The notes beneath the pieces were generated by a model, which was not told the DNA's origin, did not search any database, and was given only the letters and a program-made list of their open reading frames with translations. A program made the translations under genes and the position numbers. A DNA stretch of 40,074 nucleotides from Nostoc sp. FACHB-152 (lineage in GTDB: Bacteria > Cyanobacteriota > Cyanobacteriia > Cyanobacteriales > Nostocaceae): positions 1 through 40,074 of the forward strand of contig NZ_JACJRV010000065.1 in NCBI RefSeq assembly GCF_014697475.1. Reading direction: 5' to 3'. The first letter of the stretch is position 1. Every line of letters starts with the position of its first letter. Shown here in pieces: positions 17,513 to 26,371 of the stretch.

Positions 17513-17632
17513 ACCCACAGTCCCCTAGACGATAGCTTTATCGTAACTTGAGGGAGTAGAGAATAGGGAGTGGAGAGTAGGGGAGGTAAAGGTGCAGGGA
17601 CGTAGAAAAGACAAGGGACAGGACAATAACAA

Positions 17633-17660
17633 AGGACAATTGACAAATGACCAATGACCA
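17633..17660 (+). repeat. Four tandem heptamers ending at the thiL start
   Basis: AGGACAA, TTGACAA, ATGACCA and ATGACCA run from 17633 to 17660. The last copy contains the thiL start codon and the first two codons after it. It is the same heptamer class as at 2412-2432. Confidence 0.8.
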
Positions 17661-18649
17661 AAGTTAAAGATATTGGCGAACAAGGCCTGTTAGCAAAATT
17701 ACAAAGCTTCTGCCCCGCAGAAATTATTGGGGATGATGCGGCAGTCCTAGTAACTACGCCAGGAGAATCTTTAGTAGTAACAACAGATGTCTTAGTTGAC
17801 GGCGTACATTTTAGTAATGCTACCACGTCCCCAGAGGATGCTGGTTGGCGAGCAGCAGCAGCCAATTTATCAGATTTAGCTGCAATGGGGGCTTCTCCCT
17901 TAGGTATTACCGTTGGGTTGGGGCTTCCTGGCGATTTACAGGTAAGTTGGGTTGAGCGACTTTACCAAGGCATGACAGAATGCCTGCAAAAATACAATAC
18001 CCCAATTGTCGGCGGTGATGTAGTGCGATCGCCTGTTACCACTCTCTCAATTACTGCCTTTGGTCAAGTTGATCCTGGGCGTATTATCCGCCGTTCTGCT
18101 GCCGAAGTAGGAATGGCGATCGTGGTCACAGGTATTCACGGAGCCTCCCATGCTGGCTTACAATTGCTATTGCAACCCCAATTAGGGCAAAACCTGTCTA
18201 ACAAAGTCAAGACGGCTCTCATCAAAGCCCATCAACGCCCTCAACCCCGATTAGATGTTTTACCCATCCTGTGGGAAATTTTCACTTCCCAACTCCCTGT
18301 TGCCGGAATGGATAGTAGTGATGGTTTAGCTGATGCTGTTTTACAAATTTGCCGCGCTAGTGGTGTTGGTGCTGTCTTAGAACGCCATAAAATTCCTGTA
18401 CCTGCATCTTTTGAACATTGGCTCAAACCAGAACAATCAATAAAATATGCCCTTTATGGTGGCGAAGACTTTGAATTAGTGCTGTCTTTACCAAAAGAAC
18501 AAGCAAATACTCTAGTGAAAAAACTCGGTCAAGACGCAGCAATTATTGGAACCATTACATCTGGTTCACAAGTACTATTGCATGACGAACATCAAAAAAT
18601 CCCTGACCAAGTTCTCAGCCTTAGCCAGGGATTTCAACATTTTAGTTAA
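17654..18649 (+). CDS. thiL: Thiamine-monophosphate kinase
   Basis: Phosphorylates thiamine monophosphate to thiamine diphosphate, the active cofactor. The 331-aa protein has the family pattern: an N-terminal GEQGLLAKLQ, metal-binding GDDAAVL (Asp27, Asp28), TTDVLVDGVHF, AAANLSDLAAMGA, the GGDVVRS loop, and AGMDSSDGLADAV plus YGGEDFELV in the C-terminal half. The start codon lies in a heptamer repeat, and another heptamer stretch follows the stop. It converges on gap2. Confidence 0.95.
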   Translation: MTKVKDIGEQGLLAKLQSFCPAEIIGDDAAVLVTTPGESLVVTTDVLVDGVHFSNATTSPEDAGWRAAAANLSDLAAMGASPLGITVGLGLPGDLQVSWVERLYQGMTECLQKYNTPIVGGDVVRSPVTTLSITAFGQVDPGRIIRRSAAEVGMAIVVTGIHGASHAGLQLLLQPQLGQNLSNKVKTALIKAHQRPQPRLDVLPILWEIFTSQLPVAGMDSSDGLADAVLQICRASGVGAVLERHKIPVPASFEHWLKPEQSIKYALYGGEDFELVLSLPKEQANTLVKKLGQDAAIIGTITSGSQVLLHDEHQKIPDQVLSLSQGFQHFS

Positions 18650-18704
18650 TAGTCTAGAGTCAACAGCCCATAATTTTTACTATTGACCATTGACTAATGA
18701 CAAA

Positions 18705-19718
18705 TTATTGCCACTTTTCAGCTACCAGTTCTGCCAAATCTAGAACTCGTTGGCTATAACCCCACTCGTTGTCATACCAAGCCATGACTTTTACCAAGTC
18801 ATTACCCATGACTAAAGTCAGGCTAGCATCAATAATCGAAGAAGCATCAGTACCTTGGTAATCAGAAGATACCAATTGGAGTTCACTGTAGTCTAAGATA
18901 CCTTTGAGTTGCCCCTCTGATGCATCTTTAAGAGCTTGGTTAACTTCTTCCGTAATAGTACGCTTCTCAACCTGAACAACGAAATCTACCATTGAGACGT
19001 TCGGGGTTGGCACACGCAAGGCAACGCCATTAAGCTTACCTTTGAGTTCTGGAATTACCAGCGCCACTGCTTTTGCTGCACCTGTCGAGGTGGGGACAAT
19101 GTTGATGGCTGCTGCTCTTGCCCGGCGCACATCACGGTGAGAAGCGTCTAGCAAACGCTGGTCTCCGGTGTAGCTATGGGTTGTGGTCATTGTGCCTTTA
19201 ATGATTCCGAATTTGTCATTCAGCACCTTGGCAATCGGAGCTAGGCAGTTAGTTGTACAGCTGGCATTACTAATAATGTGATGTGTATTGTGATCGTAAT
19301 CGTGATGATTCACACCGATTACGAAAGTACCATCTTCATTTTTACCAGGAGCAGTAATCAGAACCTTTTTGGCTCCAGCATTGACGTGCTTTAACGCTCC
19401 CTCTTTGCTAGTAAAAACCCCAGTTGCTTCGATAATCAGGTCAATTCCCCAATCTTTCCAGGGCAAGTTTTCTGGATTGCGATCAGATACGCATTTAATG
19501 GTTTTACCGTTAACGATGATAGAGTTATCATCGGCGGAAATGTCAACATCCTTTAACTTCCCAAGCATTGAGTCGTATTTCAGGAGGTGAGCATTTGTTC
19601 TAGGATCTGATGTGTCGTTAATAGCTACAAGGTCGATATTACTGTTTTGCCGACCTAGCCAACAACGTGCAAAGTTACGCCCGATGCGCCCGAAACCGTT
19701 GATTGCGACTCTAATCAC
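18705..19718 (-). CDS. gap2: Photosynthetic-type glyceraldehyde-3-phosphate dehydrogenase (Gap2)
   Basis: Reduces 1,3-bisphosphoglycerate in the Calvin cycle; Gap2 enzymes can use NADPH as well as NADH. The 337-aa protein has the Rossmann start [18 protein letters not shown], the catalytic [12 protein letters not shown] with active-site Cys, [37 protein letters not shown] and [16 protein letters not shown] start at 19718 gives this length, with GAGG 10 bases upstream, and matches the family N-terminus; the upstream in-frame alternative at 19769 would add 17 unfamiliar residues. The NDTSDPRT stretch after the first beta-alpha-beta unit, lacking an acidic NAD-specific residue, agrees with Gap2. 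Its 3' end faces thiL. Confidence 0.95.
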   Translation of the reverse strand: MIRVAINGFGRIGRNFARCWLGRQNSNIDLVAINDTSDPRTNAHLLKYDSMLGKLKDVDISADDNSIIVNGKTIKCVSDRNPENLPWKDWGIDLIIEATGVFTSKEGALKHVNAGAKKVLITAPGKNEDGTFVIGVNHHDYDHNTHHIISNASCTTNCLAPIAKVLNDKFGIIKGTMTTTHSYTGDQRLLDASHRDVRRARAAAINIVPTSTGAAKAVALVIPELKGKLNGVALRVPTPNVSMVDFVVQVEKRTITEEVNQALKDASEGQLKGILDYSELQLVSSDYQGTDASSIIDASLTLVMGNDLVKVMAWYDNEWGYSQRVLDLAELVAEKWQ

Positions 19719-19834
19719 AGTGTCTTGCCCTCTGTATTTATGCCTATAAGTTGATATCTTTGAACCCAATCATATCGCAAAGGAGGGAGTATTAATAACT
19801 ATAAAGTGTTAGATCCAAAAAAAAAATATATATT

Positions 19835-20461
19835 TTATTCAGATTTTTTGGAATAGAGGTTGTGATTCGTAATGTACAATCTCACCGGCTCTGGAACTAA
19901 ATCGTTAATAGATTGCCTTTCGTAACAAAGTTTGCGAATAAGACTTGACGAAACTCCTACTAAGGGTATATTCAGGAATTGCCAGTGAATGGTTAGTGAC
20001 TGCTGCCTTAGTTGTTGCTCCACTTGTTGGCAAAGCAAATCACTTGGAACGGTGGTATCACTACTTATCTTTCGGGGTGCAATCAACCAATCACACATTT
20101 GTATTAATTCACGTCCACGGTACCAACGAGGCAAGGTTTGGAAAGTATCTAAACCTACAATCCAGTACCAGCGAGTATTTGAATAAACAGCAGATAAATC
20201 TATAAAAGTGTTGATGGCATAAGAAGTTCCAGGGCGATTGGTTTCCACTAAGGAGACAGTAAAAGCTGGATTTTCTTGTGTTGCTAATAACAGCATCTTT
20301 AGTCGATGCTCAAAAGGTGCTGCTTGTTTATGCGGAGGATTGAGCGATGGTACCCAAATTATTTGATCTAGGGATACTTGATGTAAAGCCATCTGGGCGA
20401 TAAGCAGGTGTCCCCAATGAATTGGATCAAATGTGCCACCAAAAATTGCTCGTTGCTGCAT
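19835..20461 (-). CDS. nadD: Nicotinate-nucleotide adenylyltransferase
   Basis: Adenylates nicotinate mononucleotide in NAD synthesis. The 208-aa protein has the nucleotidyltransferase motifs AIFGGTFDPIHWGHLLIA at the N-terminus, WVPSLNPPHK, WIVGLDTFQTLPRWYRG, and the C-terminal VGVSSSLIRKL (ISSTxIR type). The ATG at 20461 gives the family N-terminus; an in-frame start at 20509 would add 16 residues. Its 3' end overlaps an AT-rich inverted repeat (about 19815-19852, CCAAAAAA ... TTTTTTGG), which may end the transcript. Upstream lies a 54-bp tandem duplication. Confidence 0.93.
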   Translation of the reverse strand: MQQRAIFGGTFDPIHWGHLLIAQMALHQVSLDQIIWVPSLNPPHKQAAPFEHRLKMLLLATQENPAFTVSLVETNRPGTSYAINTFIDLSAVYSNTRWYWIVGLDTFQTLPRWYRGRELIQMCDWLIAPRKISSDTTVPSDLLCQQVEQQLRQQSLTIHWQFLNIPLVGVSSSLIRKLCYERQSINDLVPEPVRLYITNHNLYSKKSE

Positions 20462-20467
20462 TTTATT

Positions 20468-20583
20468 ATGCGTAAGCTCTATGCAGTTGAAACACAATTT
20501 TACAACCAATGTATTATTGTACTCAATTCATGCCTAAGCTCGATGCAATTTAACAACGATTTGGTTACGAATGTATTATCGTA
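20468..20583. repeat. Imperfect 54-bp tandem duplication
   Basis: Copy one (20468-20521) and copy two (20530-20583) align without gaps over 54 positions with about 41 identities. Both begin ATGC(G/C)TAAGCTC and end AATGTATTAT(T/C)GTA. They are separated by 8 bases. The best-kept parts are the two ends, as expected if these are functional sites such as promoters or operators. Confidence 0.75.
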
Positions 20584-20610
20584 GCCTTTACCAGTCAGGA
20601 ATCTAAAAAT

Positions 20611-20757
20611 ATGTATTTGTCCTTAGAAGAATTTCTTTCCCGATGCAGTGGAAATTTTCAGAATAATCATAAAAACAGTTCAGAAATAGCAAAAACCTCT
20701 TATAAAGGTAAAATCATTCTCAATCCGCATAACGGCAGTGCAAAAGCTCTCAGATAG
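20611..20757 (+). CDS. Possible 48-aa small protein upstream of murC
   Basis: A frame of 48 codons starting MYLSLEEFLSRC and ending in SAKALR. Composition is plausible (amphipathic start, basic middle), but there is no recognised family and no clear ribosome-binding site. It may simply be leader sequence of murC. Confidence 0.2.
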   Translation: MYLSLEEFLSRCSGNFQNNHKNSSEIAKTSYKGKIILNPHNGSAKALR

Positions 20758-20857
20758 CAAGCATAAAAAAGGTGTAGAAAAATTTACGGTAAAAAACAAA
20801 TTCCTGTTATGATACGCGTGTCAATTATGAATATGGTGTGGTGCAAGAGGAGTAACA

Positions 20858-22318
20858 ATGAGTAATGTTGTGGATTTTAGTGGTAGACCATTCCATTTCA
20901 TTGGAATTGGTGGCATAGGTATGTCTGCTCTGGCATATGTCTTGGCAAAGCGTAATTTGCCAGTGTCAGGTTCAGATGTTCGTCCTAACCATATTACGCG
21001 CAAGTTAGAATCTATCGGAACACATATTTTTGGGAAGCAAGAAGCAAGTAATCTTGAATTCTTTCACCCCGATGTAATGAAGAATGAAGCAGCATTAAGT
21101 TCCCAAGAATTGTTAGCTGCTCCGATGTCATTACTACCTCAAGTAATTTGTTCAACTGCAATTAACACTACTAATTTAGAATATAAAGCTGCTTTAGAAT
21201 TAGGTTGTCCGATATTACATCGTTCAGATGTACTAGCCGCTTTGATTGCTGATTATAAAAGCATCGCTGTCGCAGGTACTCATGGCAAAACCACAACCAG
21301 TAGCATGATTGGTTATATGCTACTGCAAGCGGGTTTAGACCCCACAATTTTGGTGGGCGGCGAAGTCAATGCGTGGGAAGGCAATGCTCGCTTAGGACAA
21401 AGCCAATATCTAGTAGCAGAAGCAGATGAATCTGATGGTTCCCTAGTGAAACACGCGCCTGAGATTGGCATTATCACTAATATCGAACTCGATCACCCTG
21501 ACCACTACGACACATTAGAGGAAGTAGTTGATACTTTCCAAACATTTGCGCGGGGTTGTAAGACTTTAATTGGCAGTATTGATTGTGAAACAGTACGCGA
21601 TCGCCTGCAACCAACAATCAGCTATAGCCTACATCAAGATACTAATGCTGACTATACCGTTACCAATATTGACTATCGTGCCGATGGTACTACAGCATTA
21701 GTTTGGGAACGCGGCAAAGCATTAGGTGTGTTAAAGTTGCGTTTACTAGGTCGTCATAACCTCAGCAATGCTTTAGCCGCAGTTGCTGTTGGTCGAGTAT
21801 TAAATCTAGAATTTGGTGAAATTGCCAAAGCTATTGCCACATTTGAAGGTGCAAGACGACGCTTTGAGTTTCGCGGGGAAGTCGATGGCATTACATTTAT
21901 TGATGACTATGCCCATCATCCCAGTGAGTTGCGTGCTACGCTTGCAGCTGCACGTCTTCAGGCTAGACCAGGGCAAAGAGTGGTGGCTATCTTCCAACCC
22001 CATCGCTATAGTCGCACACTGACCTTTTTGGAAGAATTTTCTGAGTCATTTACCCATGCTGATTTGGTTGTCCTGACTGATATTTACAGTGCAGGCGAAC
22101 CCAACTTAGGGCAAATCAGTGGTGAACAGTTAGCAGCAGAAGTTGGCAAGTTCCACTCACAGGTCGTGTATCAACCAACTTTACTCCAAGTGCGCGAATT
22201 CTTACTCAAAACCCTGCGTCCTGGCGACTTAGCACTGTTCCTTGGTGCAGGCAATCTCAATCAAGAAATTCCAGAAGTAATTACGAGACTTTGTGAGGCT
22301 GCTAAAGCCACATCTTAA
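20858..22318 (+). CDS. murC: UDP-N-acetylmuramate--L-alanine ligase
   Basis: Adds L-alanine to UDP-MurNAc, the first amino acid of the peptidoglycan stem. The 486-aa protein has the N-terminal Rossmann loop GIGGIGMSALAYVLA (16-30), the Mur ligase P-loop AGTHGKTTTSSM (139-150), the EADESDGSLVKHAPEIGII segment, FEGARRRFEFRG, and the C-terminal DDYAHHPSELRATL and QPHRYSRTLTF. The ATG follows GAGGAG at a good distance. A loop of about 20 residues after residue 62 looks slightly longer than in enterobacterial MurC. It precedes murB, a pairing common in cyanobacteria. Confidence 0.97.
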   Translation: MSNVVDFSGRPFHFIGIGGIGMSALAYVLAKRNLPVSGSDVRPNHITRKLESIGTHIFGKQEASNLEFFHPDVMKNEAALSSQELLAAPMSLLPQVICSTAINTTNLEYKAALELGCPILHRSDVLAALIADYKSIAVAGTHGKTTTSSMIGYMLLQAGLDPTILVGGEVNAWEGNARLGQSQYLVAEADESDGSLVKHAPEIGIITNIELDHPDHYDTLEEVVDTFQTFARGCKTLIGSIDCETVRDRLQPTISYSLHQDTNADYTVTNIDYRADGTTALVWERGKALGVLKLRLLGRHNLSNALAAVAVGRVLNLEFGEIAKAIATFEGARRRFEFRGEVDGITFIDDYAHHPSELRATLAAARLQARPGQRVVAIFQPHRYSRTLTFLEEFSESFTHADLVVLTDIYSAGEPNLGQISGEQLAAEVGKFHSQVVYQPTLLQVREFLLKTLRPGDLALFLGAGNLNQEIPEVITRLCEAAKATS

Positions 22319-22403
22319 AACCGTTGAGTAACGGCATTAATTCATAACTATTGCTGTATTTTTGCGGCAGAAAAATGTAAAAATTTCACAAATTGATGTC
22401 AAA

Positions 22404-23405
22404 ATGAAAACCTCCTCGGCAGCTGGAAACATCTGCACAGTTTCTGCTACACCTACACAGAAACAAGAAACAGATAAATCATCAGATAGCAAAATTATTT
22501 ACTTACCCGGTACAGATTGTATTATCAAGCCTCAGGCTGCTTTATCTGCCTTTACGTCCTATAGAGTCGGGGGAGCAGCCGAATGGTATGTTGCGCCTCG
22601 AAACTTAGAAGCACTGCAAGCAAGCTTGAATTACGCAAAAGAACATAATTTAACAGTAACAACTTTAGGGGCAGGTTCTAATTTACTCGTGAGCGATCGC
22701 GGTTTACCTGGCTTAGTGATTGCCACGCGTCATTTTCGCCACAGTCACTTTGACCCAGACACGGGTTTATTAACAGTAGCGGCTGGTGAATCAATTCCCA
22801 GCTTAACATGGGAAGCGGCACAACTGGGATGGCAAGGGTTCGAGTGGGCTGTTGGTATTCCTGGAACTGTGGGTGGAGCCGTAGTCATGAATGCTGGCGC
22901 ACATAAGAGCTGCATCGCAGATATCTTGGTGAGTGCCGAAGTGCTGTCACCAGACGGTAAGCTAGAAACCTTGACTCCGGCTGAATTAAATTACAGCTAC
23001 AGAACTTCAATACTGCAAGGTAGCGATCGCATTGTTACCCAAGCCACTTTCCAACTGCAACCAGGTGCAGATCCAGCCCAAGTTTTGGCTCTCACCAAAC
23101 AACACAAACAGCATCGGCTCTCTACCCAACCTTATAATTTCCCCAGTTGTGGTAGCGTGTTCCGCAATCCCAAACCTTATGCTGCTGGCTGGTTAATTGA
23201 ACAAACAGGCCTCAAAGGCTATCAAATCGGCGGCGCACAAGTAGCTCAACTCCATGCCAATTTCATTGTAAATCGCGGTGGAGCCAAAGCTAGTGATATT
23301 TTTTGCCTGATTCGTCACATCCAGGAACAAGTCCAAGAACGCTGGTCGATTTTGCTAGAGCCAGAAGTCAAAATGATCGGTGAGTTTCAAGCAGCTTGTG
23401 GATGA
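22404..23405 (+). CDS. murB: UDP-N-acetylenolpyruvoylglucosamine reductase
   Basis: FAD/NADPH enzyme that reduces the enolpyruvyl group to give UDP-MurNAc. Diagnostic segments are the start of the FAD domain at [34 protein letters not shown], the [17 protein letters not shown] loop, NYSYRTSIL, and the catalytic Ser in [10 protein letters not shown], ending with [13 protein letters not shown] 22404 gives a 333-aa protein. A TTG at 22362 is also in frame and would add 14 residues. The first about 35 residues (Thr/Ser/Lys-rich) precede the usual FAD domain and are poorly conserved in type. It follows murC by 85 bases and is probably cotranscribed. Confidence 0.95.
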   Translation: MKTSSAAGNICTVSATPTQKQETDKSSDSKIIYLPGTDCIIKPQAALSAFTSYRVGGAAEWYVAPRNLEALQASLNYAKEHNLTVTTLGAGSNLLVSDRGLPGLVIATRHFRHSHFDPDTGLLTVAAGESIPSLTWEAAQLGWQGFEWAVGIPGTVGGAVVMNAGAHKSCIADILVSAEVLSPDGKLETLTPAELNYSYRTSILQGSDRIVTQATFQLQPGADPAQVLALTKQHKQHRLSTQPYNFPSCGSVFRNPKPYAAGWLIEQTGLKGYQIGGAQVAQLHANFIVNRGGAKASDIFCLIRHIQEQVQERWSILLEPEVKMIGEFQAACG

Positions 23406-23530
23406 AGAGGCTAGAGGCTAGAGGTTAGGGGCTAGTAAGGGAATTGATTTATAGCCTTATAGCCAGCTATTCAATCACCAATATTTATAATCCCTAGTCT
23501 CTAACCCCTCATCCCTAACCCCTAGCATTA
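23405..23530. repeat. Inverted heptamer-like repeats between murB and ybaB
   Basis: GGCTAGAGGCTAGAGG and GTTAGGGGCTAG near 23409-23433 face CCCTAGTCTCTAACCCCTC near 23492-23510 and a further CCCTAACCCCTAGC. The two arms are roughly complementary. The stretch could form a large imperfect hairpin and may act as a terminator after murB. Confidence 0.6.
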
Positions 23531-23616
23531 ATTATTAGTAACAAAAGTGGCAAATTACCACCCGCATCTATAATTGAATTTGATTTGTTATTCAAAGCAC
23601 ACGCGGACAATCAATT

Positions 23617-23964
23617 ATGACAGGTAAAGGACAAGGATTTGGCTTTGGCTTAGGAAAAATGAAAGAACTAGCCGAAGCCTTTAAAAAAGCGCAGCAAGTT
23701 CAAGAAGGCGCAAAGCGACTCCAAGAAGAATTGGAGCAAATGGAAATTCAAGGAGAAGCTGGCGGTGGCCTAGTCAAGGTGATTGTCAGCGGCAACCAAG
23801 AACCGAAGCGAGTAGAAATTTCTCCTGATGCTTTAGGGCAAGGAGCAGAACTACTTTCAGATCTCGTAACAGTAGCAATGAAAGACGCTTACAACAAGTC
23901 CACAGCCACAATGCGGGAACGTATGGAAGATTTGACCAGTGGATTGGAATTGCCTGGATTTTAG
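23617..23964 (+). CDS. YbaB/EbfC family nucleoid-associated protein
   Basis: A 115-aa DNA-binding protein of the YbaB/EbfC type, small helical dimers that bind DNA with little sequence preference. The landmarks are the central amphipathic helix ([20 protein letters not shown] and onward), the [21 protein letters not shown] strands, and the closing MREDL-like [17 protein letters not shown]. The N-terminus is Gly/Phe-rich (GQGFGFGLG). It lies downstream of murB, an arrangement common in cyanobacterial genomes, and is followed by a heptamer array. Confidence 0.93.
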   Translation: MTGKGQGFGFGLGKMKELAEAFKKAQQVQEGAKRLQEELEQMEIQGEAGGGLVKVIVSGNQEPKRVEISPDALGQGAELLSDLVTVAMKDAYNKSTATMRERMEDLTSGLELPGF

Positions 23965-24073
23965 TCAATAGTCAATAGTCATTGGTCATTAGTCATTGGT
24001 CATTGGTTTGTACAAATGGCAAATGACAAATGACAATTGACAAAGAACAATTGACAAAGGACAAAAAAGACCA
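23965..24073 (+). repeat. Long heptamer array between ybaB and the phosphatase gene
   Basis: Starting right at the ybaB stop, AGTCAAT, AGTCATT and GGTCATT units give way to AATGACAA, ATTGACAA and AAGGACAA units up to about 24065. The two halves are mutually complementary in character, so the transcript could fold. The array ends 10 bases before the phosphatase ATG. Confidence 0.75.
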
Positions 24074-24559
24074 ATGCCCTACAAACTGTTGTTTGTCTGT
24101 CTAGGGAACATTTGTCGATCGCCCTCGGCAGAAAACATCATGAATAATTTGATTGAGCAGGCTGGGTTGAGTGACAGCATCTCCTGTGATTCTGCTGGCA
24201 CATCTGGCTATCACATTGGTAGCTCCCCTGACCGACGTATGAGTGCGGCGGCGGCGGCGAAATTAGGAATTAAACTCCGTGGTCGAGCCAGACAGTTTGA
24301 AAAGTCAGATTTTCAAGACTTTGACATGATTTTGGCAATGGATCGTGACAATTATGATGATATTCTCGCCCTTGACCCAACTGGCAAATATCATGGTAAG
24401 GTGCGGTTAATGTGTGATTTTTGTACTCGACATACGCTCAAAGAAGTTCCAGACCCCTACTACGGCGGCGTAGAGGGATTTAATCAAGTAATCGATTTAC
24501 TGGTTGATGCTTGTGAAGGTCTGCTTCACGAGATTACCAATCAGCAATTACAAGCTTGA
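24074..24559 (+). CDS. Low-molecular-weight protein-tyrosine phosphatase
   Basis: A 161-aa acid-phosphatase-type LMW-PTP that dephosphorylates phosphotyrosine. The P-loop is CLGNICRS (Cys9, Arg15, Ser16) and the general-acid Asp lies in VPDPYYGG. The middle SAGTSGYHIGSSPDRR and FDMILAMDRDN segments are typical. In many bacteria such enzymes counteract BY-kinases of polysaccharide export; a Wzc-like protein exists at 37.7 kb in this window, but the two genes are 13 kb apart, so any link is only a suggestion. It converges on the LuxR-type response regulator. Confidence 0.92.
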   Translation: MPYKLLFVCLGNICRSPSAENIMNNLIEQAGLSDSISCDSAGTSGYHIGSSPDRRMSAAAAAKLGIKLRGRARQFEKSDFQDFDMILAMDRDNYDDILALDPTGKYHGKVRLMCDFCTRHTLKEVPDPYYGGVEGFNQVIDLLVDACEGLLHEITNQQLQA

Positions 24560-24576
24560 TTGATTTAGCAAAGTAG

Positions 24577-25257
24577 CTATTCAACTAAACCATGTTTAAT
24601 TGCAAACCGTACCAGTTCAGCCCGGTTACTGGTGGCGGTTTTTCTTAATAAACTGCTAACGTACTTTTCTACTGTTCTCGGACTCAGGTGTAACTGTTGA
24701 CCCATTTCGACATTCGACAGGCCGTGAGTCAGCAGTTCGAGAACTTCTTGTTCTCTGGTAGTTAGGGATGAGAACAACTCAGGTTTTTCTAGATGAGTAA
24801 ATATAGAGTTATGGGCTTCTACTGCTGTTGGGGTGGAAGTACCTAAATTTTCTTTTTGAGAAACGCGGTACTCAGATTGAATAATTTGCGATCGCTCTAA
24901 CAAATTGCGAATAGCGGCGGCTAACTCTTCCAACTCAAACGGCTTGGGTAAATATAAATCACACCCCGACTGATAGCCCAGAATTCTCTCTTGGGTTTTA
25001 GTACGTGCTGTTAACAAAATTACAGGCAATAAACGAAATCCTGGCTGTTGGCGCACCCTGCGTACCAGTTCATAGCCGTTCATCCGTGGCATAACAATAT
25101 CAGTGACAATTAAATCAGGATGGTACTCTTCTACCATTGCCAAAGCCTCTTGACCGTCATTAGCCGTAATCACTGAGTAGCCAGACAGTTCAAGATAATC
25201 GCTAATAGACAGACGAGTGCCCAGGTCGTCATCCACCACAAGGATCGTCAAGGGCAT
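24577..25257 (-). CDS. NarL/LuxR-type response regulator
   Basis: A 226-aa two-domain regulator. The receiver shows the acidic pair in VVDDD (residues 9-11), the phospho-acceptor Asp53 in IVTDIVMPRMNGYE, the Thr in LLTART and Lys in LPKPFE. A linker with Gln/Ser-rich sequence follows. The LuxR HTH begins about residue 160 with LTTREQEVLELLTHGLSNVE and ends SPRTVEKYVSSLLRKT. ATG 25257 (MPLTILVVDDD) gives the normal receiver start; an in-frame codon at 25329 would add 24 residues of unlike sequence. It resembles the Ycf29-like regulators of cyanobacteria and red-algal plastids, but this is a resemblance, not a firm orthology. No kinase is adjacent. Confidence 0.9.
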   Translation of the reverse strand: MPLTILVVDDDLGTRLSISDYLELSGYSVITANDGQEALAMVEEYHPDLIVTDIVMPRMNGYELVRRVRQQPGFRLLPVILLTARTKTQERILGYQSGCDLYLPKPFELEELAAAIRNLLERSQIIQSEYRVSQKENLGTSTPTAVEAHNSIFTHLEKPELFSSLTTREQEVLELLTHGLSNVEMGQQLHLSPRTVEKYVSSLLRKTATSNRAELVRFAIKHGLVE

Positions 25258-25712
25258 GAACAGTACACCCCTAGCATTTTGGTTACTTATAAATTTGCTT
25301 CTACGAGTGTTTTCAGCGAACACAGACAATAATAGTCTTCTTATGTTTCATACTATGACAGGATTACCAGCTAATGACTGCTCGATAGTTAATTTATAAA
25401 GAAAATCTTAAATCATTAGGAGTGGCTCAAGAAGTTTAACGCAGGTTCAATAGCTAGTGTATGTAAAGGATAGATACTTTTGTAATTCTTAACAACCTAC
25501 CATTGATGCAAACTAATTACTACCATAGTGTGAATAATATTGACTTTAACGATGATAATGCCGCAGCGTTTACAGCAAAAAACATTTTTAGATTAATAGG
25601 ATAACACTGATATTCAGCTAATAATTAATTTATAGTGGTTTAATATGCCTCTATAAATTCACAAGCTAGTCTAAACGATTTTTGCAACACATTTAAAGTT
25701 ATCAAAATATCA
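25258..25712. other. Divergent intergenic region upstream of smpB
   Basis: The 455 bases separate the response regulator and smpB. They are AT-rich with no recognisable gene, tRNA or tmRNA and no clear repeat. Both promoters are presumed to lie here. Confidence 0.5.
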
Positions 25713-26180
25713 ATGAGTGACAAGAGCGACAGTTACAAAGTTATTAGTGACAACCGTCAAGCCCGTTATTTGTATGAAATCTTGGAAACCTATGAAGCTG
25801 GCGTTCAGTTGACCGGAACAGAAGTTAAGTCAATCCGTGCTGGCAAAGTAAATTTACAAGATGGTTATGGTTTGATTCGTGATGGTGAAATATGGCTGCT
25901 CAACGTGCATATTTCACCATATAACGCTAGTGGTCAATATTTCAATCATGAACCGCGCCGGACACGTAAGCTATTGCTGCATCGTCAGGAAATTCGCAAA
26001 TTAATTGGCAAAGTAGAACAACAAGGTTTGACATTGGTACCATTAAAGATGTACCTAAAGCGAGGCTGGGTAAAAGTGAGCATTGCCCTTGGCAAAGGTA
26101 AAAAACTTCATGACAAGCGCGAAGATATCAAACGCCGTGATGATCAACGAAATATGCAAAGAGCAATGAAAAATTTTTAA
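25713..26180 (+). CDS. smpB: SsrA-binding protein SmpB
   Basis: Binds tmRNA and is needed for trans-translation, which frees stalled ribosomes. The 155-aa protein has the standard pattern: an N-terminal NRQARYLYEILETYEAGVQL, LTGTEVKSIRAGKVNLQDGY, the NVHISPYN loop, and a basic tail (KLHDKREDIKRRDDQRNMQR) that enters the decoding centre. The ssrA RNA gene was not seen in the window. It is intact and ordinary. Confidence 0.97.
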   Translation: MSDKSDSYKVISDNRQARYLYEILETYEAGVQLTGTEVKSIRAGKVNLQDGYGLIRDGEIWLLNVHISPYNASGQYFNHEPRRTRKLLLHRQEIRKLIGKVEQQGLTLVPLKMYLKRGWVKVSIALGKGKKLHDKREDIKRRDDQRNMQRAMKNF

Positions 26181-26371
26181 TCAATAATCATTTTTCATTT
26201 GTTACTCTCCTCTGCTTGCCTACTCCCCTACTCACTACTCCCAACTCCCTAGACTATATACCCTCAGCGTGAGTTAAGAGATAGCCTAGTTTATAGCTAC
26301 AGATTGATTCTGGTCACGTTGGGAATGGATAGAGTGGTGAGTAACTTTGCAAGCAACAAGGAAAATTCATC

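Larger units (their letters stand above)
20462..20857. other. Divergent region between nadD and murC
   Basis: This 396-base stretch carries the 54-bp imperfect tandem repeat (20468-20583), a 48-codon open frame of doubtful status (20611-20757), and then the murC promoter region with GAGGAG just before the murC ATG. Nothing else is recognisable. Confidence 0.55.

Noticed and set aside
18241-18426. Minus-strand open frame inside thiL
   Set aside because: It lies wholly within a well-supported gene and has no recognisable features.
24074-24559. Functional pairing of the LMW phosphatase with the Wzc-like protein
   Set aside because: The genes are more than 13 kb apart with unrelated genes between, so the window gives no positional support.
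25258-25712. tmRNA (ssrA) next to smpB
   Set aside because: I searched for the tRNA-like ends and for a tag frame and found neither.
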